DNA from: Archivesica marissinica
Taxonomy: Eukaryota > Mollusca > Bivalvia > Venerida > Vesicomyidae
Assembly: GCA_014843695.1 (NCBI GenBank)
Contig: CM026400.1
Location: 32,121,500 to 32,185,499 of the forward strand
Direction of reading: 5' to 3'
DNA: 64,000 nt
Part shown: positions 22,301 through 32,580 of the stretch, one piece after another
Layout of the letters: every line of letters begins with the position of its first letter
Position numbering within the stretch: the stretch's first letter is position 1
Position numbers and translations under genes: made by a program
The notes under the pieces: model-generated
Told to the model about the DNA's origin: nothing
The model's database searches: none
Seen by the model: the letters and a program-made list of their open reading frames with translations, nothing else

Positions 22301-23149
22301 AATTTATGATTCTTTCAGATTCCTTATCTGTACTACAATCAGTAGACAACATGAACTTTAAAAACCCCCTTATCCACAAATTACTTATTAAGCACACAGA
22401 TATTACATCAACTAAACATGTTATATATTGCTGGATACCAAGTCATATTGGTATTCGTGGCAATGAAATGGCTGATCAAAGTGCAAAAGATGCACTTAAA
22501 CTAGACTGTATAAATCCTAAAATACATGTACCATACACTGATGCTAGGCAATCGATTCTTTCTTACATTACTTCAAAATGGCAATCCACTTGGAATAACA
22601 TACAATTCAATAAACTACAACCAATTAAGCCAAACATTGGCAAATCATCTTGTATTTATCACTCCAACCGTAGAGAGGAAACAGTAATGTCACGGTTGAG
22701 ACTTGGACATACCCGTTTTACACACTCATTTGTATTGAAAAGAGAGGATCCACCATGGTGTATACCATGCCATTCCTCTATAAATGTTGAACACATCTTA
22801 ATTCAATGTGTAGATTTAGCCCTCATTCGTCAAAAATATTATACAGTTGTGACAATGAAGGAGCTTTTCGACACTGTCGATTTTAAATACATTATTGCAT
22901 TTTTAAAAGAATCACATATTTTCCATAAATTGTAGGTTTTACAATTGACGTTTTATAATCATTTTTACAGCTTGATAAATGTTGTTGCAATTGACCTTTC
23001 GTCATTGCAATTTACTGCATACAGAATGTTATCTACATAGTAGTTTTAGTTGTCGATATCTTGTATACAATGTACTTAACCCGGCGCGATATAGCCTGAA
23101 CTGTGCTGATGCGCCGTTAAACCAAATAAAATAGAAATAGAAAAAAAAA
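19336..23149 (+). mobile_element. I/Nimb-like LINE, copy 1 (5' side in gap, defective)
   Basis: The sequence parallels LINE copy 2 (25152-31049) from the last six ORF1 codons (19338-19358) through ORF2 to a 3' UTR ending in AAATAGAAATAG and an A run at about 23149. A ~20-bp insertion lies between the ORFs relative to copy 2. The 37-bp minisatellite follows immediately, in a different phase from the copy 2 junction. Confidence 0.9.
19415..22935 (+). pseudogene. LINE ORF2, broken (endonuclease, RT, RNase H)
   Basis: Aligned by eye with the intact ORF2 at 27165-30842, this copy is 157 bp shorter. It has a 25-bp deletion near 20287 (frameshift) and an arginine codon changed to TGA at about 21040. 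A 1-bp deletion follows near 21070. A 12-bp deletion near 21293 removes the conserved VPQG of the reverse transcriptase. A second arginine codon is changed to TGA at about 21740, and a ~119-bp deletion lies near 21900. The endonuclease part (19415-20280) and the RNase H part (22117-22935, with YTDGSKAD and PSHIGIRGNE) still read well. It cannot make a working protein. It is useful only as a dated relative of copy 2. Confidence 0.92.
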
Positions 23150-25151
23150 CAGTAAAACCAGAGGAAACTAATCGCAGGGATCCACCCAGTAAAACCATAG
23201 GAAACTGATTGTATTGATCTGCCCAGTAAAACCAGAGGAAAATGATCACAGGGATCAGCCCAGTAAAACCAGAAGAAACTAATCACAGGGATCCACCCAG
23301 TAAAACCAGAGGAAACTGATTGTATTGATCCGCCCAGTAAAACCAGAGGAAACTGATCGCAGGGATCCGCCCAGTTAAACCAGAGGAAACTGATTGTATT
23401 GATCCGCCCAGTAAAACCAGAGGAAACTGATCGTGTGGATCCGCTCAGTAAACCCAGAGGAAACTGATCATGTGGATCCGCACAGTAAAACCAGAGGAAA
23501 CTGATCGTGTGGATCCGCCCAGTAAAATCAGAGGAAACTGATCGCAGGGATTCGCCCAGTAAAACCAGAGGAAACTGATTGTATTGATCCGCCCAGTAAA
23601 ACCAGAGGAAACTGATCATGTGGATCCGCCCAGTAAAACCAGAGGAAATTGATCATGTGGATCAGCCCAGTGTAACCAGAAGAAACTGATCGCAGGGGTC
23701 AGCCCAGTAAAACCAGAAGAAACTGATCGCAGGGATCCGCCCAGTAAAACCAGAGTAAACTAATCATGTGGATCCGCCCAGTAAGACCAGAGGAAACTGA
23801 TCATGTGGATCCGCCCAGTAAAACAAGAGGAAACTGATCGCAGGGATCCGCCCAGTAAAACCAGAGAAAACTGATAGCAGGGATTCGCCCAGTAAAACCA
23901 GAGGAAACTGATCATGTGGATCCGCCCAGTAAAACCAGAGGAAACTGATCATGTGGATCAGCCCAGTGAAACCAGAAGAAACTGATCGCAGGGATCAGCC
24001 CAGTAAAACCAGAGGAAACTTATCACAGGGATCAGCCCAGTAAAACCAGAGGAAACTAATCGCAGGGATCCACCCAGTAGAACCAGAGGAAACTGATTGT
24101 ATTGATCTGCCCAGTAAAACCAGAGGAAACTGATCGCAGGGATCCACCCAGTAAAACCAGAGGAAACTGATTGTATTGATCCGCCCAGTAAAATCAGAGG
24201 AAACTGATCATGTGGATCCGCCGAGTAAAACCAGAGGAAAATGATCATGTGGATCCACCCAGTAAAACCAGAGGAAACTGATCGCAGGGATCCGCCCAAT
24301 AAAACCAGAGGAAACTGATCACAGGGATCAGCCCAGTAAAACCAGAGGAAACTGATCGCAGGGATCCGCCCAGTAAAACCAGAGGAAACTGATCACAGGG
24401 ATCAGCCCAGTAAAACCAGAGGAAACTGATCGCAGGGATCCGCCCAGTAAAACCAGAGGAAACTGATCATTTGGATCCGCCCAGTAAAACCAGAGGAAAC
24501 TGATCATGTGGATCAGCCCAGTGAAACCAGAAGAAACTGATCGCAGGGATCCGCCCAATAAAACCAGAAGAAACTGATCGCAGGGATCCGCCCAGTAAAA
24601 CCAGAGGAAACTGATCATGTGGATCCGCCCAGTAAAACCAGAGGAAACTGATCATGTGGATCCGCCCAGTAAAACCAGAGGTAACTGATCGTGTGGATCC
24701 GCCCAGTAAAACCAGAGGAAACTGATCACAGGGAACCGCCCAGTAAAACCAGATGAAACTGATTGTATTGATCCGCCCAGTAAAACCAGAGGAAACTGAT
24801 CATGTTGATCAGCCCAGTAAAACCAGAGGAAACTGATCATGTGGATCAGCCCAGTGAAACCAGAGGAAACTGATCATGTGGATCCACCCAGTAAAACCAG
24901 AGGAAACTGATCGTGTAGATCCGCCCAGTAAAACCAGAGGAAACTGATCGTGTGGATCCGCTCAGTAAAACCAGAGGAAACTGATCGTGTGTATCTGCTC
25001 AGTAAAACCAGAGGGAACTGATCATGTGGATCCGCCCAGTAAAACAAGAGGAAACTGATCACAGGGATCAGCCCAGTAAAACTAGAGGAAACTGATCGCA
25101 GGGATCCACCCAGTAAAACCAGAGGAAACTGATTGTATTGATCCGCCCAGT
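23150..25151. repeat. 37-bp minisatellite A, left part, about 54 copies
   Basis: The unit begins CAGTAAAACCAGAGGAAACT; its second half varies among a few types (GATCGCAGGGATCCG, GATCATGTGGATCC, GATTGTATTGATCC, GATCACAGGGATCAG). With a period of 37, the three minus-strand frames join into a 37-residue repeat (FLWFYWADP, FPLVLLGG, SVSSGFTG), giving long spurious frames. The array is continuous with 31050-32580 apart from the LINE inserted between them. Confidence 0.95.
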
Positions 25152-25826
25152 GCCCCTTGCCGGGGGGGGATAAAAAATGCCGGCTGTATCTCCCTGCAGA
25201 GGGGTGCAACTCCCCCGAAAAGGGAGCCGCCTGTTTGCCGTGGGTGGCATCCCGTAAGCCGGAGAAGAGGATCCTGGTGGTTGAGGGGACTGCACTATTA
25301 CGATATTGTAGTTCCCAACACACTACTTTGGCCTCTGATTCGGTGTAGACGTGGTGGTCGTATTAGTCCGGTACGATCAATCGGCTGGTCACGCAAAGCC
25401 CTAGGACAAGCCATATTTATGTTTACATGTTCAATTTTTTAGTTATTGCTTTGCTATCTTCATAACTACTGTATATACATCTTCCTTTTTTTTCGTTCGC
25501 AGTGTATACCAATTCTATAATTGCCATATATGACTTTTTAACTTAGCCCATTACTCGTTTACACTAAGTATGTTACACACAAATAGTTTTCAATTTTCTG
25601 TTCTAGAAGGCGGTGGCTCAGGGCTAATCGGGCGGGTACGTTAGCGATCCAACCTGAACCGGGTCGGTTCATGGCCGAGTCGGTGATGTTTGGATCGTGA
25701 AATATCCGTCCGAGTATATTACTTGAGTATCCCTGACACGTGTGAGCCGGATATTCCGCACCGTTTACGTGTCCCCGTGTTGGACTCCGTGGAGGGTGGG
25801 GACCACAAGTGATGAATTATCAATAA
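25152..25826 (+). promoter_or_regulatory. LINE 5' UTR with presumed internal promoter
   Basis: The first ~230 bp are GC-rich, with a G run and stem-forming GGGGTGCAACTCCCCC. The rest is AT-rich. Non-LTR elements need a promoter inside the transcribed region, so it should lie here, but I see no TATA box and no decisive core element. A pol III-like pair (TGGCTCAGGGC near 25614, GGTCGGTTCATGG near 25662) exists and is probably chance. Confidence 0.5.
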
Positions 25827-27128
25827 ATGAATATGGATACCCCAAAGAAAAAACGAACTCATAATGAACTTGACTGTGATGACACGGGAGGTGAGAACTC
25901 TTCTCACCAACCATCAAATTCTATTTATACAAGATTTTTAATTATCGAATCCACCGACACAAATAAAAATATTACGACCCTCTCTCCTTTCGTTATAGAA
26001 AAAACAATCGAGAGTATTGCAGGAGTTCCTAAATCTGTTAAAAAGCTCCGAACTGGAAACCTGCTTATTGAAGTAGGCAATCTACATCACTCTCGAAATC
26101 TACTTTCTCTCACATCTTTCTTCAATGTTCCGTGCAAGTGTTACCCACACCACTCTCTCAACTCATCAAGAGGGGTAATTCGTTGCCCTGACCTTGCTGG
26201 CGTTGCCGAGACTGAGATTGTGGATGAGCTTCGGGAACAACATGTCACTGCAGCTAGACGAATTAAAATTAAAAGAGACAATAGAGAAATACAAACAAAC
26301 ACAATCATTCTCTCATTTTGCACTCCCATCTTACCACATACACTCAAAATTGGCTATTTACTTACCAGAGTGGACATTTATGTCCCAAATCCACTTCAAT
26401 GTTACAACTGTTTTAAATTTGGACACAACGAGACCAATTGTAAAACTGAAAAGGTGTGTCACATGTGTGCTGGCAATGGTCACTCTCACAACGACGACAC
26501 GTGTCGGCATCCAATAGCATGTGTTAATTGCAGTGAACCACATTCAGCCAAATCTCGCAACTGCAAGACCTGGAAGATAGAGCGTGAAGTTCTCCAGGTC
26601 AAATTCACACAGAGTGTTGCATTTCCAGAGGCTAGGAAAATTGTCAATTCCAGATACAATACACCAGCAGCAACATATTCCTCTATCACAAAATCACACG
26701 CAAATAAATCAACACAGTGCATCGATGCGTCTACGCAAACCTCTGATTCAGACCATGAGAAATCAAATTCTCCTGGTTTGCAAACACCTCAGTCTACTCT
26801 TCCAAAAGCACCACCTGTAAAACAAAATATTCCTCTTCATAAATCGTCATCACAGTCTGTAAAAACATCAACATCATTGGGTAATACTAAACCCACTAAT
26901 ACAAATTCGGGTAATTCTAAACCCGCACTGGTGAACCAAACACCAAGAAATAAAATAAATTTAAATCAAAAAACCGATAGGCGGAGGAAGGGTGATGATG
27001 ATCCCTTGCTCAGTCTAAATCGGTATAACGCCCTGAGCGACATGGAGGATGAGGATGATACCCCATCACTCCATAAAGATAGCAAGAAGATTTCGAGGCT
27101 GGATCCTCAAGATCTCATGCAGCATTAA
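25827..27128 (+). CDS. LINE ORF1: zinc-knuckle RNA-binding protein
   Basis: The 433-residue protein is expected to coat the element RNA and form the retrotransposition particle. The N-terminus is basic (PKKKR, residues 6-10). Residues ~34-190 have the length and pattern of an RRM-like domain, a weak inference. Three zinc knuckles follow: CYNCFKFGHNETNC (CX2CX4HX4C, near residue 192), CHMCAGNGH...C, and CVNCSEPHSAKSRNC. This triple arrangement is typical of I/jockey-group ORF1. The C-terminal ~160 residues are rich in Ser, Thr, Asn, Pro and Lys and look disordered. I chose the Met at 25827, with another Met two codons on. The frame ends in TAA 36 nt before ORF2. Only the last six codons of the copy 1 equivalent survive, beyond the gap. 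Confidence 0.9.
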   Translation: MNMDTPKKKRTHNELDCDDTGGENSSHQPSNSIYTRFLIIESTDTNKNITTLSPFVIEKTIESIAGVPKSVKKLRTGNLLIEVGNLHHSRNLLSLTSFFNVPCKCYPHHSLNSSRGVIRCPDLAGVAETEIVDELREQHVTAARRIKIKRDNREIQTNTIILSFCTPILPHTLKIGYLLTRVDIYVPNPLQCYNCFKFGHNETNCKTEKVCHMCAGNGHSHNDDTCRHPIACVNCSEPHSAKSRNCKTWKIEREVLQVKFTQSVAFPEARKIVNSRYNTPAATYSSITKSHANKSTQCIDASTQTSDSDHEKSNSPGLQTPQSTLPKAPPVKQNIPLHKSSSQSVKTSTSLGNTKPTNTNSGNSKPALVNQTPRNKINLNQKTDRRRKGDDDPLLSLNRYNALSDMEDEDDTPSLHKDSKKISRLDPQDLMQH

Positions 27129-27164
27129 TAAACATGTTTCTATTTTCATTGTGTACTAAATCAA

Positions 27165-30100
27165 ATGGATAATAAACCAGATATTATTCAGTGTAATTGC
27201 CGTGGTTTAAGACCCAATTATAATGAAATTCTTCTGTTATTGAATCAAGGAACTTCTGTACTTTGTCTTCAAGAAACCTTTTTAAAAGCAACTAACAACA
27301 TATCCTTCAAAAATTATTCTATGTATAATTATACCGTACCAGATGCAGAACGAGCATGTGGTGGTTCATCCATCATTGTCAGTAATAAAACTCTTCACCG
27401 GTCTATCAAACTAAATACTAACCTACAAGCTGTTGCTATTTCGGCCACACTACACAAAGTTATCACCATCTGTTCACTTTATATTCCACCAAGCAGTAAA
27501 CCATCAATAGCTGAATTAGATAATTTAGTTCAACAGCTTCCAAAACCTTTTATTATTTTAGGTGACCTTAATGGACATCATAATCTATGGGGGTGTAAAG
27601 ATATAAACCCAAGAGGTGAACTTATTGAACATTTTATAGATGGGCATGATCTTTGTATTTTGAATGACAAATCGTATACTTATCTGCATCCTGCAACTGG
27701 AAATTATTCATCACTTGATTTAACTATATGCCATCCATCTATCTTTCTGGATTTTGAATGGAAAGTAGGAGATGACCTTTGCGGAAGTGATCACTTTCCA
27801 ATTTTTCTTAAATGTTTACAACCAGTGGCAAATGATAATATTCAGCACTGGAAATTAAATAAAGCTGATTGGCACACTTTTGAAGAAATGTGTGAAGATC
27901 TAATAACTTTTGACAATTTAATTCATACGGAAGATCCTATTAAAACTTTTACAAATATTTTACATGGAATAGCAGAAGAATGTATACCAAAATCTTCGGC
28001 GAATTCAGTAAAACTTAAAAAGCCTTGGTTTAATGATGACTGTAAAACTGCCATTAGAAAACGTCGTGCAGTTCTTAAAAAATTTAACGTTAGACCAACA
28101 AAAGAACACTTAAACTCGTTTAAAATAGTTCGTGCGAAAGCTCGCAGAACATTGAAACTCTGTAAAAGGGATTCCTGGAAACGTTATGTGTCTAAACTTA
28201 ACTCTAGGACTTCAATTAAAAAGGTTTGGGATATGGTGAGGAAAATTAGTGGAAAATCGAAATTCAACTCTTTAGGACATTTAAATATATTAAATAAAAA
28301 CATCACCTCAAGGGAAGATATTGCAAACACTTTAGCAGATTCATTCTCCAAAAACTCTTCTTCCACAAATTATGATAAACGATTTCAAAAGGTTAAAACC
28401 AGAGAGGAAAAACGAACACTACGGTTCAACTCTGATAACTCAGAAAATTACAATCAGATATTTTCTATAAATGAACTCACTGATGCAATAAATAAATCAC
28501 ATGATACCGCTGTTGGTCCTGATGAAATACACTATCAATTTTTGAAACATTTGCCCACGTATTCATTAATTGCACTTTTAGATGTTTTTAATAAAATCTG
28601 GAAATCCGGAATATTACCCGATTCCTGGAAAGAAGCCACTGTAATCCCAATACCCAAACCAGGAAAAGATAACACTAATCCAAACAATTATCGCCCTATT
28701 GCATTAACGAGCTGCGTTTGTAAAACTATGGAACGAATGATTAACGCCAGACTAGTTTGGTATCTGGAGTCCAATAATTTAATTTCTGAATTCCAAAGTG
28801 GATTTCGGAATGAACGAAGTACCAATGACCATTTGATACGATTGGAAACGTTTATCCGTGATGCTTTTATCAAGAAACAACACGTAGTTTCTATATTTTT
28901 CGATCTTGAAAAGGCTTACGATACAACATGGAAACATGGTATTATGAAAGACTTACACGAGTTAGGCCTTAAAGGACACATGCCACAATTTATATCTAAC
29001 TTTCTCGTGGATAGACAATTTAAAGTTAGAGTGGGTTCTACCCTCTCTAGCAATCACGAACAAGAAATGGGTGTCCCGCAAGGCAGTATTTTATCTGTTA
29101 CACTTTTTAATATTAAAATAAATAACATTGTGAAATGCCTTGGCAAAGATACGGAGTGTTCTTTATATGTAGATGATTTTGTTATATGTTATCGTTCAAA
29201 GTCTATGGCTACTATTGAACGCCATCTTCAACTTTGTTTAAATAAAGTCCAAGCATGGGCTTTAAATAACGGTTTTCGATTTTCGAAGGCCAAAACAAAT
29301 TGTATTCACTTTTGTCAGTCAAGAAAATTACACAATGACCCTGTATTAACTCTTGATGGAGTCCCCATTCCTGTTATTCCTGAGACTAAATTTCTTGGAG
29401 TAATTTTTGATAAAAAACTTTCGTTTATTTCTCACTTGAAGTACTTGAAAGCAAGATGCCTCAAGGCAATGAACCTTATTAAAGTAGTAGCTCATACGGA
29501 CTGGGGAGCTGATCAAAAGGTCCTCCTTCGGCTGTATAGAGTACTAGTTCGTTCTAAACTCGATTATGGATCAATTGTGTATGGATCAGCCAGACCATCA
29601 TATATCAAAACACTTGACCCAATACATCACCAAGGCTTACGACTTGCACTCGGAGCTTTCAGAACATCACCAATAGCTAGTTTAGCAAATGAACCATCCC
29701 TTTATCTCAGACGTGAACAATTATCTCTACAATATGCATTTAAGCTTAAATCAAACCCAAGAAATCCAGCGTACAAAGTCATGTTTGATCTAAGCAATAA
29801 AACTTTCTATGAGGCGAAGCCAAAGGCGATACGTCCTCTTGCGCTTCGCATCGAGGAAGCTGTTCATAACATAGATTTCGACATCGACAATGTTCATGAA
29901 ACTTTTATATCAGATATAGCTCCTTTTGACCTGACTAAACCCAACGTTATTTTACAACTTCACGATAACCTGAAATCATATACTAACCCTCTGTTTAAAT
30001 CAAAATTAAATGAAATCAGAACCATGTTTTCAGATTATACACCAATATACACAGATGGATCTAAAGCTGACAACAAAGTTGGCTGTGCTGCTGTCAGTAA

Positions 30101-30842
30101 TTTACATAATTCTAAATTACGACTACCTGATCATGCGTCTATATTTTCAGCAGAAATAGAGGCTATTGATTTAGCTTTGAATTTTGCTGATGCATCACGT
30201 GATAGGAAATTTATGATTCTTTCAGATTCCTTATCTGTACTACAATCAGTAGACAACATGAACATTAAAAACCCCCTTATCCACAAATTACTTATTAAGC
30301 ACACAGATATTACATCAACTAAACATGTTATATATTGCTGGATACCAAGTCATATTGGTATTCGTGGCAATGAAATGGCTGATCAAAGTGCAAAAGATGC
30401 ACTTAAACTAGACTGTATAAATCCTAAAATACATGTACCATACACTGATGCTAGGCAATCGATTCTTTCTTACATTACTTCAAAATGGCAATCCACTTGG
30501 AATAACATACAATTCAATAAACTACAACCAATTAAGCCAAACATTGGCAAATCATCTTGTATTTATCACTCCAACCGTAGAGAGGAAACAGTAATGTCAC
30601 GGTTGAGACTTGGACATACCCGTTTTACACACTCATTTTTATTAAAAAGAGAGGATCCACCATGGTGTATACCATGCCATTCCTCTATAAATGTTGAACA
30701 CATCTTAATTCACTGTGTAGATTTAGCCCTCATTCGTCAAAAATATTATACAGTTGTGACAATGAAGGAGCTTTTCGACACTGTCGATTTTAAATACATT
30801 ATTGCATTTTTAAAAGAATCACATATTTTCCATAAATTGTAG
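27165..30842 (+). CDS. LINE ORF2: endonuclease, reverse transcriptase, RNase H
   Basis: This is a 1225-residue polyprotein that nicks target DNA, primes on the 3' OH and copies element RNA. Endonuclease, residues 1-215: NCRG (11-14), QET (36-38), GDLNGHH (133-139), SSLDLT (182-187) and SDHFP (208-212). Reverse transcriptase, about 440-760: VGPDEI, FFDLEKAYD (578-586), GVPQGSIL (636-643) and the catalytic YVDD (668-671; many relatives have YADD). RNase H, about 955-1085: YTDGSKAD (D964), E997, SDS (D1021) and PSHIGIRGNEMAD (H1063, D1073), so all expected acidic residues are present. The C-terminus holds CIPC...H...C (1168-1184), a CCHC motif. No stop or frameshift is seen, unlike copy 1. Translation from a bicistronic RNA is expected; the gap to ORF1 holds a 12-codon mini-ORF. 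Confidence 0.95.
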   Translation: MDNKPDIIQCNCRGLRPNYNEILLLLNQGTSVLCLQETFLKATNNISFKNYSMYNYTVPDAERACGGSSIIVSNKTLHRSIKLNTNLQAVAISATLHKVITICSLYIPPSSKPSIAELDNLVQQLPKPFIILGDLNGHHNLWGCKDINPRGELIEHFIDGHDLCILNDKSYTYLHPATGNYSSLDLTICHPSIFLDFEWKVGDDLCGSDHFPIFLKCLQPVANDNIQHWKLNKADWHTFEEMCEDLITFDNLIHTEDPIKTFTNILHGIAEECIPKSSANSVKLKKPWFNDDCKTAIRKRRAVLKKFNVRPTKEHLNSFKIVRAKARRTLKLCKRDSWKRYVSKLNSRTSIKKVWDMVRKISGKSKFNSLGHLNILNKNITSREDIANTLADSFSKNSSSTNYDKRFQKVKTREEKRTLRFNSDNSENYNQIFSINELTDAINKSHDTAVGPDEIHYQFLKHLPTYSLIALLDVFNKIWKSGILPDSWKEATVIPIPKPGKDNTNPNNYRPIALTSCVCKTMERMINARLVWYLESNNLISEFQSGFRNERSTNDHLIRLETFIRDAFIKKQHVVSIFFDLEKAYDTTWKHGIMKDLHELGLKGHMPQFISNFLVDRQFKVRVGSTLSSNHEQEMGVPQGSILSVTLFNIKINNIVKCLGKDTECSLYVDDFVICYRSKSMATIERHLQLCLNKVQAWALNNGFRFSKAKTNCIHFCQSRKLHNDPVLTLDGVPIPVIPETKFLGVIFDKKLSFISHLKYLKARCLKAMNLIKVVAHTDWGADQKVLLRLYRVLVRSKLDYGSIVYGSARPSYIKTLDPIHHQGLRLALGAFRTSPIASLANEPSLYLRREQLSLQYAFKLKSNPRNPAYKVMFDLSNKTFYEAKPKAIRPLALRIEEAVHNIDFDIDNVHETFISDIAPFDLTKPNVILQLHDNLKSYTNPLFKSKLNEIRTMFSDYTPIYTDGSKADNKVGCAAVSNLHNSKLRLPDHASIFSAEIEAIDLALNFADASRDRKFMILSDSLSVLQSVDNMNIKNPLIHKLLIKHTDITSTKHVIYCWIPSHIGIRGNEMADQSAKDALKLDCINPKIHVPYTDARQSILSYITSKWQSTWNNIQFNKLQPIKPNIGKSSCIYHSNRREETVMSRLRLGHTRFTHSFLLKREDPPWCIPCHSSINVEHILIHCVDLALIRQKYYTVVTMKELFDTVDFKYIIAFLKESHIFHKL

Positions 30843-31049
30843 GTTTTACAATTGACGTTTTATAATCATTTTTACAGCTTGATAAATGTTGTTGCAATTG
30901 ACCTTTCGTCATTGCAATTTACTGCATACAGAATGTTATCTACATAGTAGTTTTAGTTGTAGATATCTTGTATACAATGTGCTTAACCCGGCGCGATATA
31001 GCCTGAACTGTGCTGATGCGCCGTTAAACCAAATAAAATAGAAATAAAT
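30843..31049 (+). other. LINE 3' UTR and A-rich tail
   Basis: About 207 bp follow the ORF2 stop, nearly identical to the copy 1 3' UTR (22936-23149). It contains GGCGCGATATAGCCTGAACT and ends in AATAAAATAGAAATAAAT, not a pure poly(A). In I/Nimb elements the reverse transcriptase recognises this end, so the shared sequence probably carries that signal. Confidence 0.75.
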
Positions 31050-32580
31050 AGGGATCCGCCCAATAAAACCAGAAGAAACTGATCGCAGGGATCCGCCCAG
31101 TAAAACCAGAAGAAACTGATCGCAGGGATCCGCCCAGTAAAACCAGAGGAAACTGATCACAGGGATCAGCCCAGTAAAACCAGAGGAAACTGATCGCATG
31201 GATCCGCCCATTAAAACCAGAAGAAACTGATCGCAGGGATCCGCCCAGTAAAACCAGAAGAAACTGATCGCAGGGATCTGCCCAGTAAAACCAGAAGAAA
31301 CTGATCGCAGGGATCCGCACAGAAAACCAGAGGAAACTGATCGTGTGGATCCACCCAGTAAAACCAGAAGAAATTGATCGCAGGGATCCGCCCAGTAAAA
31401 CCAGAGGAAACTGATCATGTGGATCAGCCCAGTGAAACCAGAAGAAACTGATCGCAGGGATCCGCCCAGTAAAACCAGAAGAAACTGATCGCAGGGATCT
31501 GCCCAGTAAAACCAGAGGAAACTGATCGTGTGGATCCACCCAGTAAAACCAGAGGAAACTGATCATGTGGATCCGCCCAGTAAAACCAGAAGAAACTGAT
31601 CGTGTGGATCCGCCCAGTAAAACCAGATGAAACTGATCGCAGTGTTCCGCCCAGTAAAACCAGAGGAAACTGATAGCAGGGATCCGCTCAGTAAAACCAG
31701 AAGAAACTGATCGCAGGGATCCGCCCAGTAAAACCAGAGGAAACTGATCGCAGGGATCCGCCCAGTAAAACCAGAAGAAACTGATCGCAGGGATCCGCCC
31801 AGTAAAACCAGAAGAAACTGATCGCAGTGATCCGCCCAGTAAAACCAGAGGAAACTGATCGTGTGTATCTGCTCAGTAAAACCAGAGGAAACTGATCATG
31901 TGGATCCGCCGAGTAAAACCAGAGGAAAATGATCGTGTGGATCCACCCAGTAAAACCAGAGGAAACTGATCGCAGGGATCCGCCCAGTAAAACCAGAGGA
32001 AACTGATCACAGGGATCAGCCCAGTAAAACCAGAGGAAACTGATCGCAGGGATCCGCCCAGTAAAACCAGAAGAAACTGATCGCAGGGATCCGCCCAGTA
32101 AAACCAGAAGAAACTGATCGCAGGGATCCGCCCAGTAAAACCAGAAGAAACTGATCGCAGGGATCCGCACAGAAAACCAGAGGAAACTGATCGTGTGGAT
32201 CCGCTCAGTAAAACCAGAGGAAACTGATCATGTGGATCCGCCCAGTAAAACCAGAGGAAACTGATCGTGTGGATCCGCCCAGTAAAATCAGAGGAAACTG
32301 ATCGCAGGGATCCGCCCAGTAAAACCAGAGGAAACTGATTGTATTGATCCGCCCAGTAAAACCAGAGAAACTGATCATGTGGATCTGCCCAGTAAAACCA
32401 GAGGAAACTGATCATGTGGATCAGCCCAGTGAAACCAGAAGAAACTGATCGCAGGGATCAGCCCAGTAAAACCAGAGGAAACTGATCACAGGGATCAGCC
32501 CAGTAAAACCAGAGGAAACTGATCGCAGGGATCCACCCAGTAAAACCAGAGGAAACTGATTGTATTGATCCACCCAGTAA
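31050..32580. repeat. 37-bp minisatellite A, right part, about 41 copies
   Basis: The same unit and variants as 23150-25151; the AGAAGAAACTGATCGCAGGG variant is commoner here. It ends at CCACCCAGTAAG, where the 34-bp satellite begins without any spacer. Confidence 0.95.

Larger units (their letters stand above)
25152..31049 (+). mobile_element. I/Nimb-like LINE, copy 2, apparently full length (~5.9 kb)
   Basis: It begins at GCCCCTTGCCGGGGGGGG and ends in AAATAAAATAGAAATAAAT. Both flanks are 37-bp minisatellite: GATCCGCCCAGT is on the left and GATCCGCCCAAT, in matching phase, on the right, fitting a target duplication of about 10-12 bp. The element carries a 675-bp 5' UTR, ORF1, ORF2 and a ~207-bp 3' UTR. 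It has RNase H, a CCHC-bearing ORF1 and an apurinic-type endonuclease. This combination points to the I group, and Nimb-type elements are common in molluscs; the clade name is inference. Both ORFs are open, so the copy may be recent and competent. Confidence 0.92.

Noticed and set aside
23150..25151. CRISPR array
   Set aside because: Units are directly contiguous with no unique spacers, in a eukaryotic context with LINEs and SINEs.
23029..25323. Minus-strand frames FLWFYWADP / FPLVLLGG (also at 30936-32415)
   Set aside because: The 37-bp minisatellite read in three linked frames; identical peptides appear in all registers and units vary without constraint.
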